From: Limnanthes douglasii subsp. nivea
Lineage: Eukaryota; Streptophyta; Magnoliopsida; Brassicales; Limnanthaceae
Reading direction: 5' to 3'
Length of the DNA stretch: 64,000 bases
Assembly: GCA_036936605.1 (NCBI GenBank)
Contig: JAUPFV010000004.1
Span: 138,827,473-138,891,472 of the forward strand
Each line of letters begins with the position of its first letter. Position 1 is the first letter of the stretch. Shown piece by piece: positions 54,781 to 64,000 of the stretch. The notes beneath the pieces were generated by a model. The model searched no databases and had not been told where the DNA came from. It worked only from the letters and a program-made list of their open reading frames with translations. The translations under genes were made by a program, and so were the position numbers.

Positions 54781-55228
54781 GGGCATAATCTTTCCTACCC
54801 TGGTGGCGCGGGGAGGGTTTTAATGAGGTGTCTGGTTTTTTCAATAAAATATGATGCCTTCTTAAAATATTCTAAGTGATTTTATTACAATTCTTTTCAA
54901 TTCTTCAATTTAATACTAAGGATCTTTGACAAATCGGATTAATCTGGTTGAATGATGACCATTAAATACATTTCATCGGAGATTTTAAACACTCTCATAT
55001 TAAAAATATTTATAAAGTAAAGAAGGGATCTTTAAACATTAGCCATTAAAATTAAAAGCAAGTATGAAACATACGAAAATTCAGTAAGATAAGCCTGTCC
55101 GGGTAAAAACCGGGTAATGATATTAGAACACAGAATATGCCTTGGCCATCCAAGGACTTTTATTTTTGTGAAATGCTTAACCGGACTCAAACCGGATACG
55201 ATTACAAAAATTCCTTGGCCATCTAAGG
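54781..55228. other. conserved block and hairpin pair (element F)
   Basis: The post-pol block is at about 54781-54865 (GGGCATAATCTTTCCTACCC, GGCGCGGGGAGGGTTTTAAT, AATAAAATATGATGCCTTC). The hairpins are at 55140-55155 and 55213-55228, the second with one changed pair. Layout equals that of B and C. Confidence 0.6.
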
Positions 55229-55277
55229 ACTTTAATAATTCACAAAATAAAGAAAACAAAAAAAATAGTTAAAAACC

Positions 55278-58238
55278 TCAGGGCTTATTCTCGTCGGATG
55301 TTCCTGTGCCACCTCATTTCTTAGGGTCTTTGAGCTCAGCACTTGAACTCTCCCTGGTTCGTTCTTCTTCATCGGTGGTGGAATCAATTCCACTAGAGTA
55401 GTTCTTTTTATCACTATCTACCATCCTATGGAATGGGACGTCTTCATACTCTACATATTGCCACAAGGTACCAAGCGTCCTCTTCGGAAACATTTGGTGG
55501 AAAAGCAGTATCATGTCAGACTTCACTTTGGCATACCTTTTTTTCTAAGGAATCTATCACCCCGTTGGTGTATTCATCAATGCTGGCCTGAATTATTTGA
55601 TCCTTCTCTTTCACCAAGTATTCTTTCTCCTTATTTGCCTTGGATACAACCTCTTCAAAGGAAGTCTTTTCACTAGACAAGGTCTGAATGGCACCATCTT
55701 TGGTCTTCACATCTTCCTTTAAGGTGGAGAGATCTTTCTCCAAACTAGAGTACTTAGTTTGGAGTTCTGCGTTAGCTTTCTCCGAAGTGGCCAGCTTGAT
55801 TGACAAATCTTCCTTGTCTTTTTTCAACTCTTCAAGCTCCTTCTTCAGTGCCTCAATGCTCTGGTTAGTGTTGAGGAGGTTAGATGACAAAGTCTCATTT
55901 TCTATGTTGAGGGTGTTGATGAGGGTGGACTAATTTTTCACTTTCCTTTCCAAGTTAAATACTGGTTGAATATGACCCAAAAGAGAATGAGCCACCACAT
56001 CGTTCTCCCCAGAGACAGTATAGGACTTGCCATTGTAAGTCACCATATTAGAAGAGCTTGAAGGACGGTAGGGGCCAGTGAAGTCATCTTTTTTAGAATC
56101 ATTGAAATAAAGATCAATGTCTTGGAAGGCACTGATGTCTACTTCATCAATCTCTCCTCCGGTACCTTCTCCGGATTGCAGTCCGGTGGGAATCTTCTCT
56201 GCTAAGGTGGTATCAATTGGGTCTGCTGGAGGAAGAGGCTCCGAAGGGCGAAGGATTACTTCTTCCCCTAAGGTGACCTTTTTCTTCTTAGCAGTCCTCT
56301 CATTGGTGCTTGCTCCCCTCTTTTGGTCTTTTTTAGGGAGAGTTGGTGGATTTTGTGATTCACCTGCCTCCTTAACAGTTTCATCTTCAACTACCTTGAG
56401 AAAGGTAGCATCGATCCCTCTTGGATTCCCCGGAGCGGTCTCTTCTGCAGCAACCCGAACTGCCTCTGTTGCAGCATTCCTTTTCTTTCGCTTTCTCTTC
56501 ATCTTGTTAGGAGCTTTGGCTCTGGAGGGCAATGCCAGTTTGCATCTTTTTCCTTTGTTCGCTTAAGGATGACAGCTGGGGGAGGTCGTGTGGTCAATTC
56601 TTCCCAGGTGAGATCTTTCCGGCCTGTGGTATTCCACAAATGGGATATCACCAAATTTCCAGAAGTAAAACAGTTGTGGAAAGCGTTCCCCCAATGTTCT
56701 GCTACCCATGCATTCAGCTTGGCACATGTAGTCTGCCCCTCCTCTAGATAACCGGTGTACTCCTTCAGTAATACTGACAAGGAAGAAATTAATGATTCAG
56801 GAGTGGAATATTTGTAAAAATGAGAAGGAGAAAATGAAAAACAAGATTAAAGACTTACTTGTACTCTTCCACCTGTTGTAAGCATGCTAGGGTTAACCTT
56901 AGCTTTAATCTTTCTCCCATTCTCCCATGAACCACTGATGAATAGGAACTGAGTTTTCCAGTTCTTTTCCGATTCCAACAAATCATCTACCACTTTGAAA
57001 TTGTCTCCCATGTTATGGTGATAAAATGGGATGTGATGATTTTTGCACAGGCTGGCCACAATGGCGAATTACTCCATAAGGAGAGGGATGCCGGACAACC
57101 TCGATGCCATTATGCACGCAAAGAGGAAGTACCAAGCGTTTGGACTTAACTGGCTTGGGCAAAGCTTAATCAGGTGAAAATACCTGACGATCTCTGGGTC
57201 TAAGCGGAATATGAGCCCCTAGTTGAACAGCTCGGTGTAGATGACAATCTCATTAAGTTTGCAATCCATTAGGGTCTCCGGAGTGACTGGAATCCTCACC
57301 TTCATTGACTCTGGGATCCCCCACTTAGTCCGGATCTGGCCCACCTCGGCAGTATGAGTATAAACATAGTTGATGTTCTGCATGGCCAACAAATACTTCA
57401 CGTTAACCTTCTGGAAGCAAGGTCCTAACTTGCCCTCCAAGCAATCCGGAAGCTCCGGATGAGCCATTCCAACCTTCACTTTGCCTTTCCCTTTTCTTTC
57501 AAAGGCAGCATCCCCAGTTTACCCTGAAGCTTCAATTTCGAAGGGGGCCTCTTCGATACTATTTTCCATCACTTCTTCCATCATTGTGGAAGGTTTATCG
57601 GTTGTTGTGGATGGAAGGATGTCAGCTTCCGGCTCAATGGTTTGTCCAGATGGTTGAGCACGAGTTTCTTCTAGAGGTCTGGTGTTTGGTTGGGGCTCGG
57701 TTTCGGAGGATTTCGCTTGAGAAGCTACTTTGGATGCCTCTGATCCGGAGGGCTTATTTCGAGGGGCTTTTATAGAAATCTCTGATCCGGAGGGTTTCTC
57801 TTTGGATGCAGACTTAGAGGCCCCCGGTTTGGAGGACTTTGATTGTGAGGCAGTCGATTGGGCTTTCACCAAGCGAGTTTTCCGGCGTGGATTGGTTTTC
57901 TCTGGAGATTTTTCAATATCAGATCACATGGCTATGAAAGGGGAGGGTTTTCTAACGCTTAATGCTGCTTTTTCTTGGGTCGTAAAAGGTTGGGAATCCT
58001 GAACAGAGGAGCCTGATGGGATTGGTGAAAGGTTTGGCTTGAATAGACGTTTGGGTTTTGGATTCCTAGTAGAAGATGATCCTTGATCAACTTCTTGGGA
58101 TGGTTTATCAGACTTTTCGCCTGGGGAGACTGGGAGACCAGCAACAATGCGTCTCTCTCGTTCAACTTTCTCTGCCTTCTCTTATTCGGACAGATTCAAC
58201 CAGTCGCCTTTTACAAGAGCGTTTCTAGCTGTGAACAT
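55278..58238 (-). pseudogene. antisense aORF, element F
   Basis: The start MFTARNALVKGDWLNLSE is at 58238 and the final TGA at 55280-55278. Exon 1 is 58238-56859, the intron 56858-56774 (GTAAGT to CAG, 85 nt), exon 2 56773-55278. It keeps LPDCLEGKLGPCFQK, VGQIRTKWGIPES, LSPNAW-type Transposase_28-like text, a Lys-rich tract, a coiled coil (about 55890-55560) and the acidic tail. Defects include a stop right after NLSE near 58181, a stop near 57520, a stop near 57220 inside the FNWG motif, a frame change near 56545 and another near 55540. It is convergent with pol and shares the 55 kb 3' region with it. Confidence 0.82.
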
Positions 58239-58332
58239 AAAACTACCCAAGAACGATTTTGAAATAAAGGGTGAAAGCTCTGTAAAAAAATTGTAGAATA
58301 ATGAAGATAATGAAACAGTGAAAGAAAATGGT

Positions 58333-58511
58333 TTATATATTAGTGGGAAAAAGCAACTGATACCTAAGATCAGACGAAGAGATTCGAGCAATGATTGAAG
58401 ACGGCGATGACGTAGGAAATATTAAATGCAGAGGTTACTTTTTAGGCTTAGTGGGAGCGCTGATCTAGGTAAAAAATAGTTGGTAGGTCAAATCAGAATG
58501 TGACACGTGTC
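58333..58511 (-). promoter_or_regulatory. aORF promoter, element F (TATA and G-box)
   Basis: TATATAA at 58339-58333 lies 101 bp before the ATG and GACACGTGTC at 58502-58511 lies 163 bp further upstream. It is the same arrangement as in A, C and G. Confidence 0.62.
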
Positions 58512-58667
58512 CCACGATCCAAATAAAAACTCTTAGGATTTTGAAAAGAAATCAGTTCGGACAAACCTCAAACCAAACACACGAACGGGTCCGAAAATAT
58601 CGTTACTGACTAAGTGAATTTTTTAGTCCTGCCAAAGATCTTTGACAAAGCCTAAAAAGGGGGCTAC

Positions 58668-59046
58668 TGATGAGTCCGGATAAATCCACCATTGTTTACT
58701 GAGATATCCGGACAGGGATAATTCGGACATAAACTGTCCACTGAACTATCTGGATGGGACAAAAGTATAAAATAACTAAACACATTTTGACTAAGCTATG
58801 TGCTAATCAGCTTATTAAGTAAATGGGTCCTTAAACTTGACCCGGTTTCATAATTTGACCCAAAAGCCCATAGGTCCATCATTAAGGGTATAAATATCTC
58901 AACTACTTTCATTAATGAGGGTAATGAACATTTAATACAACCAGACAGCTTAAATCTCTCACTACAAAACACCCAAACATTTCATACTCTTAAAACTCTC
59001 CAAAACACTTGACAAAATTACCCTCAGCTTAAAATAAACCTTACCA
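58668..59046 (+). repeat. 3' LTR of element F (379 bp)
   Basis: Follows AAAAAGGGGGCTAC, starts TGATGAGTCCGG and ends AACCTTACCA. TATAAAT is at 58889-58895. The next base begins element G RT sequence. Confidence 0.87.
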
Positions 59047-61579
59047 GAAACGTCTGAAGTAATTATGACAGAGATAGATCGGTTAAAAAAAGTAACACAT
59101 ATTCAAGAATCTCGATACCAGTTGTGGACAACAAACCTGGTACTCGTCAATAAGAAGAATGGAAAATGGTGCATGTGTGTTGACTTTACAGGTTTAAATA
59201 GGGAATATCCAAATGTTCCTTTCCGTGACCCTAGAATTGACCAACTAATAGACTTGACCTCAGATAAATAAACTCTTATCATTTGTGTATGCATTTTTTA
59301 GGTATAGCCAGATACATATGGATCCAAGGGACCAAAACAACACCACATGCATAACGGATAAGAGGCTACATTGCTATAAACTAAACAAAGCTTTCACCAC
59401 CCAGGTTGATAGGAATTTTAAAGTTTATATTAATTTTATGTTAGTAAAAATCATGAGAAATAAGAATCATTTCTCCTATCTCAAGGAAACCTTTTGTAAC
59501 CTAAATTCCATTAACTTAAAATTGAATTCAGAAAAATACACTTTCAGAGTTCGACCCGGATAACTCTTGGGCTATATAGTGAGCGAAAATGGCATCAAAG
59601 TGGATTATTTAATGCTCTAACTACCATGGATCCCTGGAGGTCTCTCAAAGAGGTACAAATTTTAATTGTAAGGTTAGCGACTTTAAACAAGTTCACAAAC
59701 CTCTTTTCCACTTAAAAATATGTTCTAAAAGCCAGATGTATCTGGACGGATGATTAAATGATCAGTAGAATCAGGGGACCACGATATCAAGTTTGAACTT
59801 CAGACGATGTTAAGGCGCATGCCTTGGTAGAGTTTCTAGTCGAATTTTCATTATGAACAATCTGATCTGGAGCCAGATATTGACGAGTCTCGAGACGAGT
59901 GGGTAATTCAAACGGATGGGGATTTAAGAATTTTGGGTTGTGGAGTATGAGTTCAGTTGGTAAACCTAATTGGAGATGTAGTGCCCCAAGCAATAAGTTT
60001 TATCTTCAAATCATCAAACAACGTGACGTAATATAAAACAGAATTGCTTGACCTATGGCTTACACAAATTTGTGGTGCAAATATGTAGTGCTAAAGAGGT
60101 TCGTCTGAAGCAAGAAAATACGATTTGATAAAATAACTACAAGAATTTAAATACTTAATAACCATCTCTGAATGCATAAAGTACGAACATGTTCATCAAA
60201 CCAAAAATTTGATGGCTGATTTCCCAGCTATTATTCATATACAAAAGGGAGTCTATGTATACTTGAACAATAGTACCCTTCGATAACATCAATTTCCAAG
60301 AAAACATTAGACACTGAATAAGCATGCCAAATTTTTATGAGCTTGGAGAAATATTGGAGGTATGATCCTAAAGAATTTCTGGTTCAATGGACTTTGTTGA
60401 TCGATAAATCCTTGGCTAAAAGGCTATGGTTCAAGGTGCATGGTTTCATGGTCCTTGGAGATATACTTTACAAACAATCTTTAAATCGGCCACTGTTACA
60501 GTGCCTCCAAACTAATTCAGAAATGATGTTAAATGAATTACAAGATGGATAGGGTATGGCCCATTGTGACTTTAAAATGTTGACAATAAGGGTTTTACTC
60601 GCTGGTTATTATTGGCTTTCTATCATGGTTGATGCCAAAAACTTGGTTAGTGGTGCGATACCTGCCAACGATTTGCAAATGCGATACATGTGCCAATTGT
60701 ATTACTTGAGTCAATATTTGAGGCTTTTCCTTTTGACATATAGGGTTTGGATCTAGTTGGACATTTACATATGGCTTCTGGGGATTCCAAACCATCATCG
60801 TCGTTGTCGATTATTTCTCTAATTAAGCAGAAGTTGAGCCGTTGTTGGGAACTAAGGAAAAATATGTAATCAAAATTATTTTATGTAATATATATATTTC
60901 AGGTTCTAGATCCTAAGAACTATCATAATAGATAATGGTCATCAGTTTGAGAATAAGGACATATAAGATTTTTGTTCCTCCCAAGTTATTCGGCCTTTCT
61001 TTTCAGCGTATTTCCATGCACGGGCTAACGGGAAAGTAGAGGTTACCAACAAAACTATCCTAGATGGCGTGAGAAAAAATTTGAAGGGGGCTATCGGAAA
61101 CAGCCGAGTTATTACAGGAAGTATTGTGGGCTTACCGAACTACACCATAATCAGCCACTCAATAATCTCATTTTCTATTAGTTTATGGGATAAATGTGAT
61201 TACCCTAACCGAGGCCACCCTCATGTCTTCCCAAATTTTAAAGTAATCTAAAGTGGGTAAGGCTGAAGGTCAAAGATACAAACTTGATTTAATTGAGGAA
61301 AGATAACAAAAGCACATCTAAGATTCATTCATTATAAGACTCTGATGAGAATTAGGTATACGTCCCGAGTTCGATGAAGAGAATTCAGGTTGAGGAGTTA
61401 TAAAAAATGTCTTCTTGCACACTAAAGATAAATGGTTCGAGAAGTTAGGACCAAATTGAGAAAAGATTTATTCGGTTACTCAAAGGGTTAAGCCCAAAAC
61501 TTATCGATTGATATATCAAGAAGGAAACCTACTTTTACACCCTTGGAACATCGAGCCCTTGAGGTTGTATCTGGAATGA
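59047..61579 (+). pseudogene. pol remnants of element G
   Basis: RT text includes NKKNGKWCMCVDFTGLNRE and DPRIDQLIDLTSD. The active-site motif reads VYINFMLVK, so both Asp of the usual IDD are lost. Second RNase H-like text (EWVIQTDGDLRILGCGV) is near 59900. Integrase pieces: GMAHCDFKMLTIRVLLAGYYW, then a disrupted second Cys pair, IIIDNGHQFENKD, ARANGKVEVTNKTIL with the Glu, and a final LEVVSGM-like end. All frames are broken. Confidence 0.72.
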
Positions 61580-61621
61580 TTGTAAAAATGGCGTGTATAT
61601 TAGTTAATTTTATGATGTAAC

Positions 61622-61705
61622 ATCCGGAGACATACTTATTCCTACCATGGTGGCCCTGGGAGGTTTTAATGAGGTGTCCACATGGTCGGCTTTTAAAAAT
61701 GATTT
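61622..61705 (+). promoter_or_regulatory. conserved non-coding block after pol (element G)
   Basis: It reads CGGAGACATACTTATTCCTA, then TGGTGGCCCTGGGAGGTTTT followed by AATGAGGTGTCC. Its survival in this old copy, where pol is heavily eroded, makes it the most conserved non-coding stretch of the family here. Confidence 0.55.
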
Positions 61706-61773
61706 TGCCTTTTATATTCATGTCTCACTATTAATTGATTGGGTATTAGGGAACCAAAATTTATATTTAAATC

Positions 61774-61920
61774 GTTCCAACACTAGTTTGTCTAATGCAA
61801 AGGTTCCAACATTAGTTGGTCACATTTAAAATGTTCTCACACTAGTTTGTCAAGTGCAAAGATTACAACATTAGTTGGTCACATTTAAAAGGTTCTAACA
61901 TTAGTTGCACATGTTCGAAG
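61774..61920 (+). repeat. tandem repeat of about 30/60 bp (element G)
   Basis: Units built on GTTCCAACATTAGTTGGTCA followed by CATTTAAAA, alternating with an ACACTAGTTTGTC variant, repeat about five times. It lies between pol and the aORF, the same zone as the repeats in B and D. Confidence 0.75.
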
Positions 61921-62089
61921 AGTGTTTTGACCGTTTAGAGATGGATCACCCTTAACTAGGAAAATTTCAATATATTTTGGAGGAAATGAATTGAATAACA
62001 AAAGGTGGTATTTATAAAATCTGACTGGAAGCACAAAATGCTTTGTCCAACTAGGGACTTTGAATTCTTATAAAAACCAATCTTTATCA

Positions 62090-63605
62090 CAACTATAAAA
62101 AAACAACGAAAAATCATCTTTCATCATCAAACTTGTGTTCATTGGATTTAATCTCACTTGTTTTTCCCTTATCTTTAGAATTATTTGGCTGCGGATTCTC
62201 CCCGGAAATTCCTCCATTGGATTATTCATTCTCAGACTCGTCATCTTCACTCGTTGAATCTAGTGCTTCCTCTAACTCATCTTCGTATAAGATGTCAGTG
62301 GGACGTTTATCCTCGAGGACTATGTCACAAAAACATCAAAGGCTTAGCTCCGAGAACATTTTGTGGAAGCTGAGAACCAGTTCGGATCTAACTTTAGCAT
62401 TCCGCTTATCTAAAGAGCTTAGGCCTTCCTCAACATATGCATGATCGCAGCCTCTTGGTCCTTTGCATCATTTCCATTAATTGAAGTCAGATCCTCCTTG
62501 GTTTCTTAGTATTCATCTTCTGCTCATACAACATCTTGTGAGAGGTGTTTAGTTGAGTGTTATGTTCTTTTTTATTTCTCCTAGTATTTCTGAATCTGCT
62601 CTGCCAAGAAGAACTCTAGCGTGGAAATCTTAGCTTCAAAAATGCCTTTTTCTTTTGATAGCTCTTTCGATCAATGTTACCCAACATTCTTCGTTATCAA
62701 CATGTTCTTTTTGTTCCGCATAAATTTTCCAATGTCCCTCACATTTTTGTTGAAGAAATGATATAGGTTAGCTTTTCTAAGATGCTTCTCTTTCTAATTT
62801 TTCAATCGACTTCAAAAGATGGTGAAGAGAGATGGAGTAGGTGTCCACCTTTTTAAGCAAGAAAAATTTGGTATTATTAGAGTTCCCTCGAGCTAGAGAA
62901 TATCCTTCTTCGTTTTACTGATCCTCACTTGAAGGAGGTTAATGATTATTTTCTGATGCTTGGTAACACTCAAGCATGGGACGGATGGTTGCTTGATCCG
63001 TATCAGGAACACCTTAATCGTCAATCTTTGACTTTTTATTCTTCTCATTGAGCTTTCCTTTCCCCCTTTCTTGAGGCGCATGAACCCCTTTAAAAACATT
63101 AACACTGTTCCTAACCGATTGCTCTGAGGTGTGTTTTGGGACGTAGCGGTTGTGTTTGACCAGTTCTTTTTCTTCTACTGATAACTGGGAGAGCATTTTT
63201 TTTTTCTGAAGTCATCAAGGGTTTCTTCACAAGAGAACATTCTTCATTATCTGAACATCACATTGGAATAAAACGGGTTCGTTGTGTGTTATGGTCATTT
63301 CCTTAGGGCTGGATTGTTCTTAAGGGGTAAATTTTTTACGCTGAAAAGACATTAGAGCATGGAGCATCATCCGATTTAGAGTACTTCTTAAAAGGAAACT
63401 TGGCTCTGTATTCAATTACTTGAACAATGTGAGTTGGCTCTTCATCATCTGGAATCCCAACTGCTCTTCTTGTTTCTCTTCTCACCTCGTCTTTGTGTGA
63501 GATAGATAATCAATCGTCTAGGGCGTTATCTGTACCAAACACGCAATTCTAAAGAGGATGTGTAGCATTTGTATTAAGGTTATTGCCTGGAAATTTTTGT
63601 AGTGA
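62090..63605 (-). pseudogene. antisense aORF remnant (element G)
   Basis: Minus-strand text near 62430-62330 (NAKVRSELVLSFHKMF) matches the KVKSDMVLPFHEKF motif after the coiled coil in A; Lys/Glu-rich text precedes it and an acidic tail (EDELEEALDSTSEDDESENESN) follows to about 62190. The expected start lies near 63600, about 100 bp below a TATA box. The Transposase_28-like core was not recognised and the whole is only half the usual length, so an internal deletion is likely. Stops are frequent. Confidence 0.55.
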
Positions 63606-63705
63606 TGATCGGGATGAAAATAGAGGTTTATGATGGCTACAATTAGGAGCTTCTCTCTATCTCTCAAAATAATATCAAGTGAAATAAATTGTGGGAGGTG
63701 AGGTA

Positions 63706-63882
63706 TATTTATAGATGTTATTATGAAAGCCGAATATAGGTAGTGGATACAAGCGTTGGGAAGTGGAAAGGTCATTCATAACGGATACTTGTGTTGGGAA
63801 GTGGAACCGTATTAAAAACGATATCACGTTTCACCACTCAAAGAGTAGTTCATGGTTTAAAAATACTTCTATGACACGTGTA
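63706..63882 (-). promoter_or_regulatory. aORF promoter remnant, element G (TATA and G-box)
   Basis: TATAAATA at 63713-63706 and GACACGTGTA at 63873-63882 are 160 bp apart, matching the spacing in A, C and F even though the gene itself is decayed. Confidence 0.5.
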
Positions 63883-63885
63883 CAA

Positions 63886-64000
63886 AGAGTAGAGCCACTC
63901 GTAATAATTTTTGGAGCAATAATGGTTATGAGTAGGCTACCCAGCCATAGTCTATTCGGATTAACCATGGCCAATTTACGAAGCACGTGTATGATTAAAT
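63886..64000. other. end of window, nothing recognised
   Basis: Probably the polypurine/3' LTR side of element G, but no LTR start could be placed. Confidence 0.3.

Larger units (their letters stand above)
50439..59046 (+). mobile_element. Element F: Tat-like gypsy element, 5' end missing
   Basis: It starts abruptly in the C-terminal part of gag, directly after LINE sequence, with no 5' LTR or primer site. Protease, RT, both RNase H-like domains, integrase, post-pol block, hairpins, antisense aORF and a 379-bp 3' LTR follow in order. It is the most complete collinear copy of pol in the window and keeps the RT segment deleted in A. Stops, shifts and lost catalytic residues make it inactive. 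Sequence style is closest to C. Confidence 0.9.
59047..63885 (+). mobile_element. Element G: older Tat-like gypsy element, 5' part missing
   Basis: Right after the LTR of F, RT sequence of a more diverged Tat-like element begins in mid-domain. It runs through RNase H-like parts and integrase to TGA at 61577-61579, then a post-pol block (61622-61705), a tandem repeat, an antisense aORF remnant and an aORF-type promoter. Gag, protease and the start of RT are absent, consistent with F having inserted into G and later loss of the left side. No 3' LTR was identified before the window ends. Confidence 0.72.

Noticed and set aside
63518..63775. 85-residue minus-strand frame as a separate gene
   Set aside because: It covers the TATA and leader region expected for the aORF of element G and resembles no protein family.

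Overview
The window looks like nuclear DNA of a flowering plant, probably a eudicot. It is AT-rich and made mostly of nested, decayed retrotransposons. I see one convincing host gene: a Dof-type zinc-finger transcription factor at 46070-46708 on the minus strand. No bacterial, organellar, rRNA or tRNA genes were seen.

At least five elements belong to one Ty3/gypsy group with the Tat/Ogre-like layout: gag, protease, RT, RNase H, a second RNase H-like domain, integrase, then an extra ORF (aORF) in antisense between pol and the 3' LTR. They are B (1-4927, plus, cut by the window edge), A (7753-25018, minus, complete, 5-bp target duplication), C (29517-34817, plus, two LTRs, most of gag-pol deleted), F (50439-59046, plus, 5' part missing) and G (59047 to about 63885, plus, old). 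An older relative, D (about 36380-40450, minus), shares the layout, and a very eroded gypsy remnant lies at about 5130-6150. A degenerate Ty1/copia element (41754-45432), a tRNA-derived SINE (47157-47358) and an L1-type LINE (47815-50438) complete the repeats.

Element A is the main structural curiosity. A 6,858-bp block holding RT to integrase plus the antisense aORF occurs twice in direct tandem (8517-14374+1000, i.e. 8517-15374, and 15376-22233) with one extra base between the copies, so the element is 17,266 bp instead of about 10.4 kb. I found three differences between the copies, and three between its two 439-bp LTRs.

The antisense aORF behaves like a real gene carried inside the retroelement. 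Copies A, C and F have their own TATA box about 100 bp before the ATG and a GACACGTGT G-box 160-174 bp before the TATA; the G-box/TATA pair is also kept in old element G. A GT-AG intron of 80-85 nt is conserved in A, B, C and F. The product has a region resembling the Pfam Transposase_28 ('putative gypsy type transposon') family, then basic tracts, a coiled coil and an acidic tail. Past its stop codon lie two copies of a CCTTGG-N4-CCAAGG hairpin, then a non-coding block shared with the end of pol. All copies in the window are broken by stops, indels or deletions, so functional claims concern the family and not these copies.
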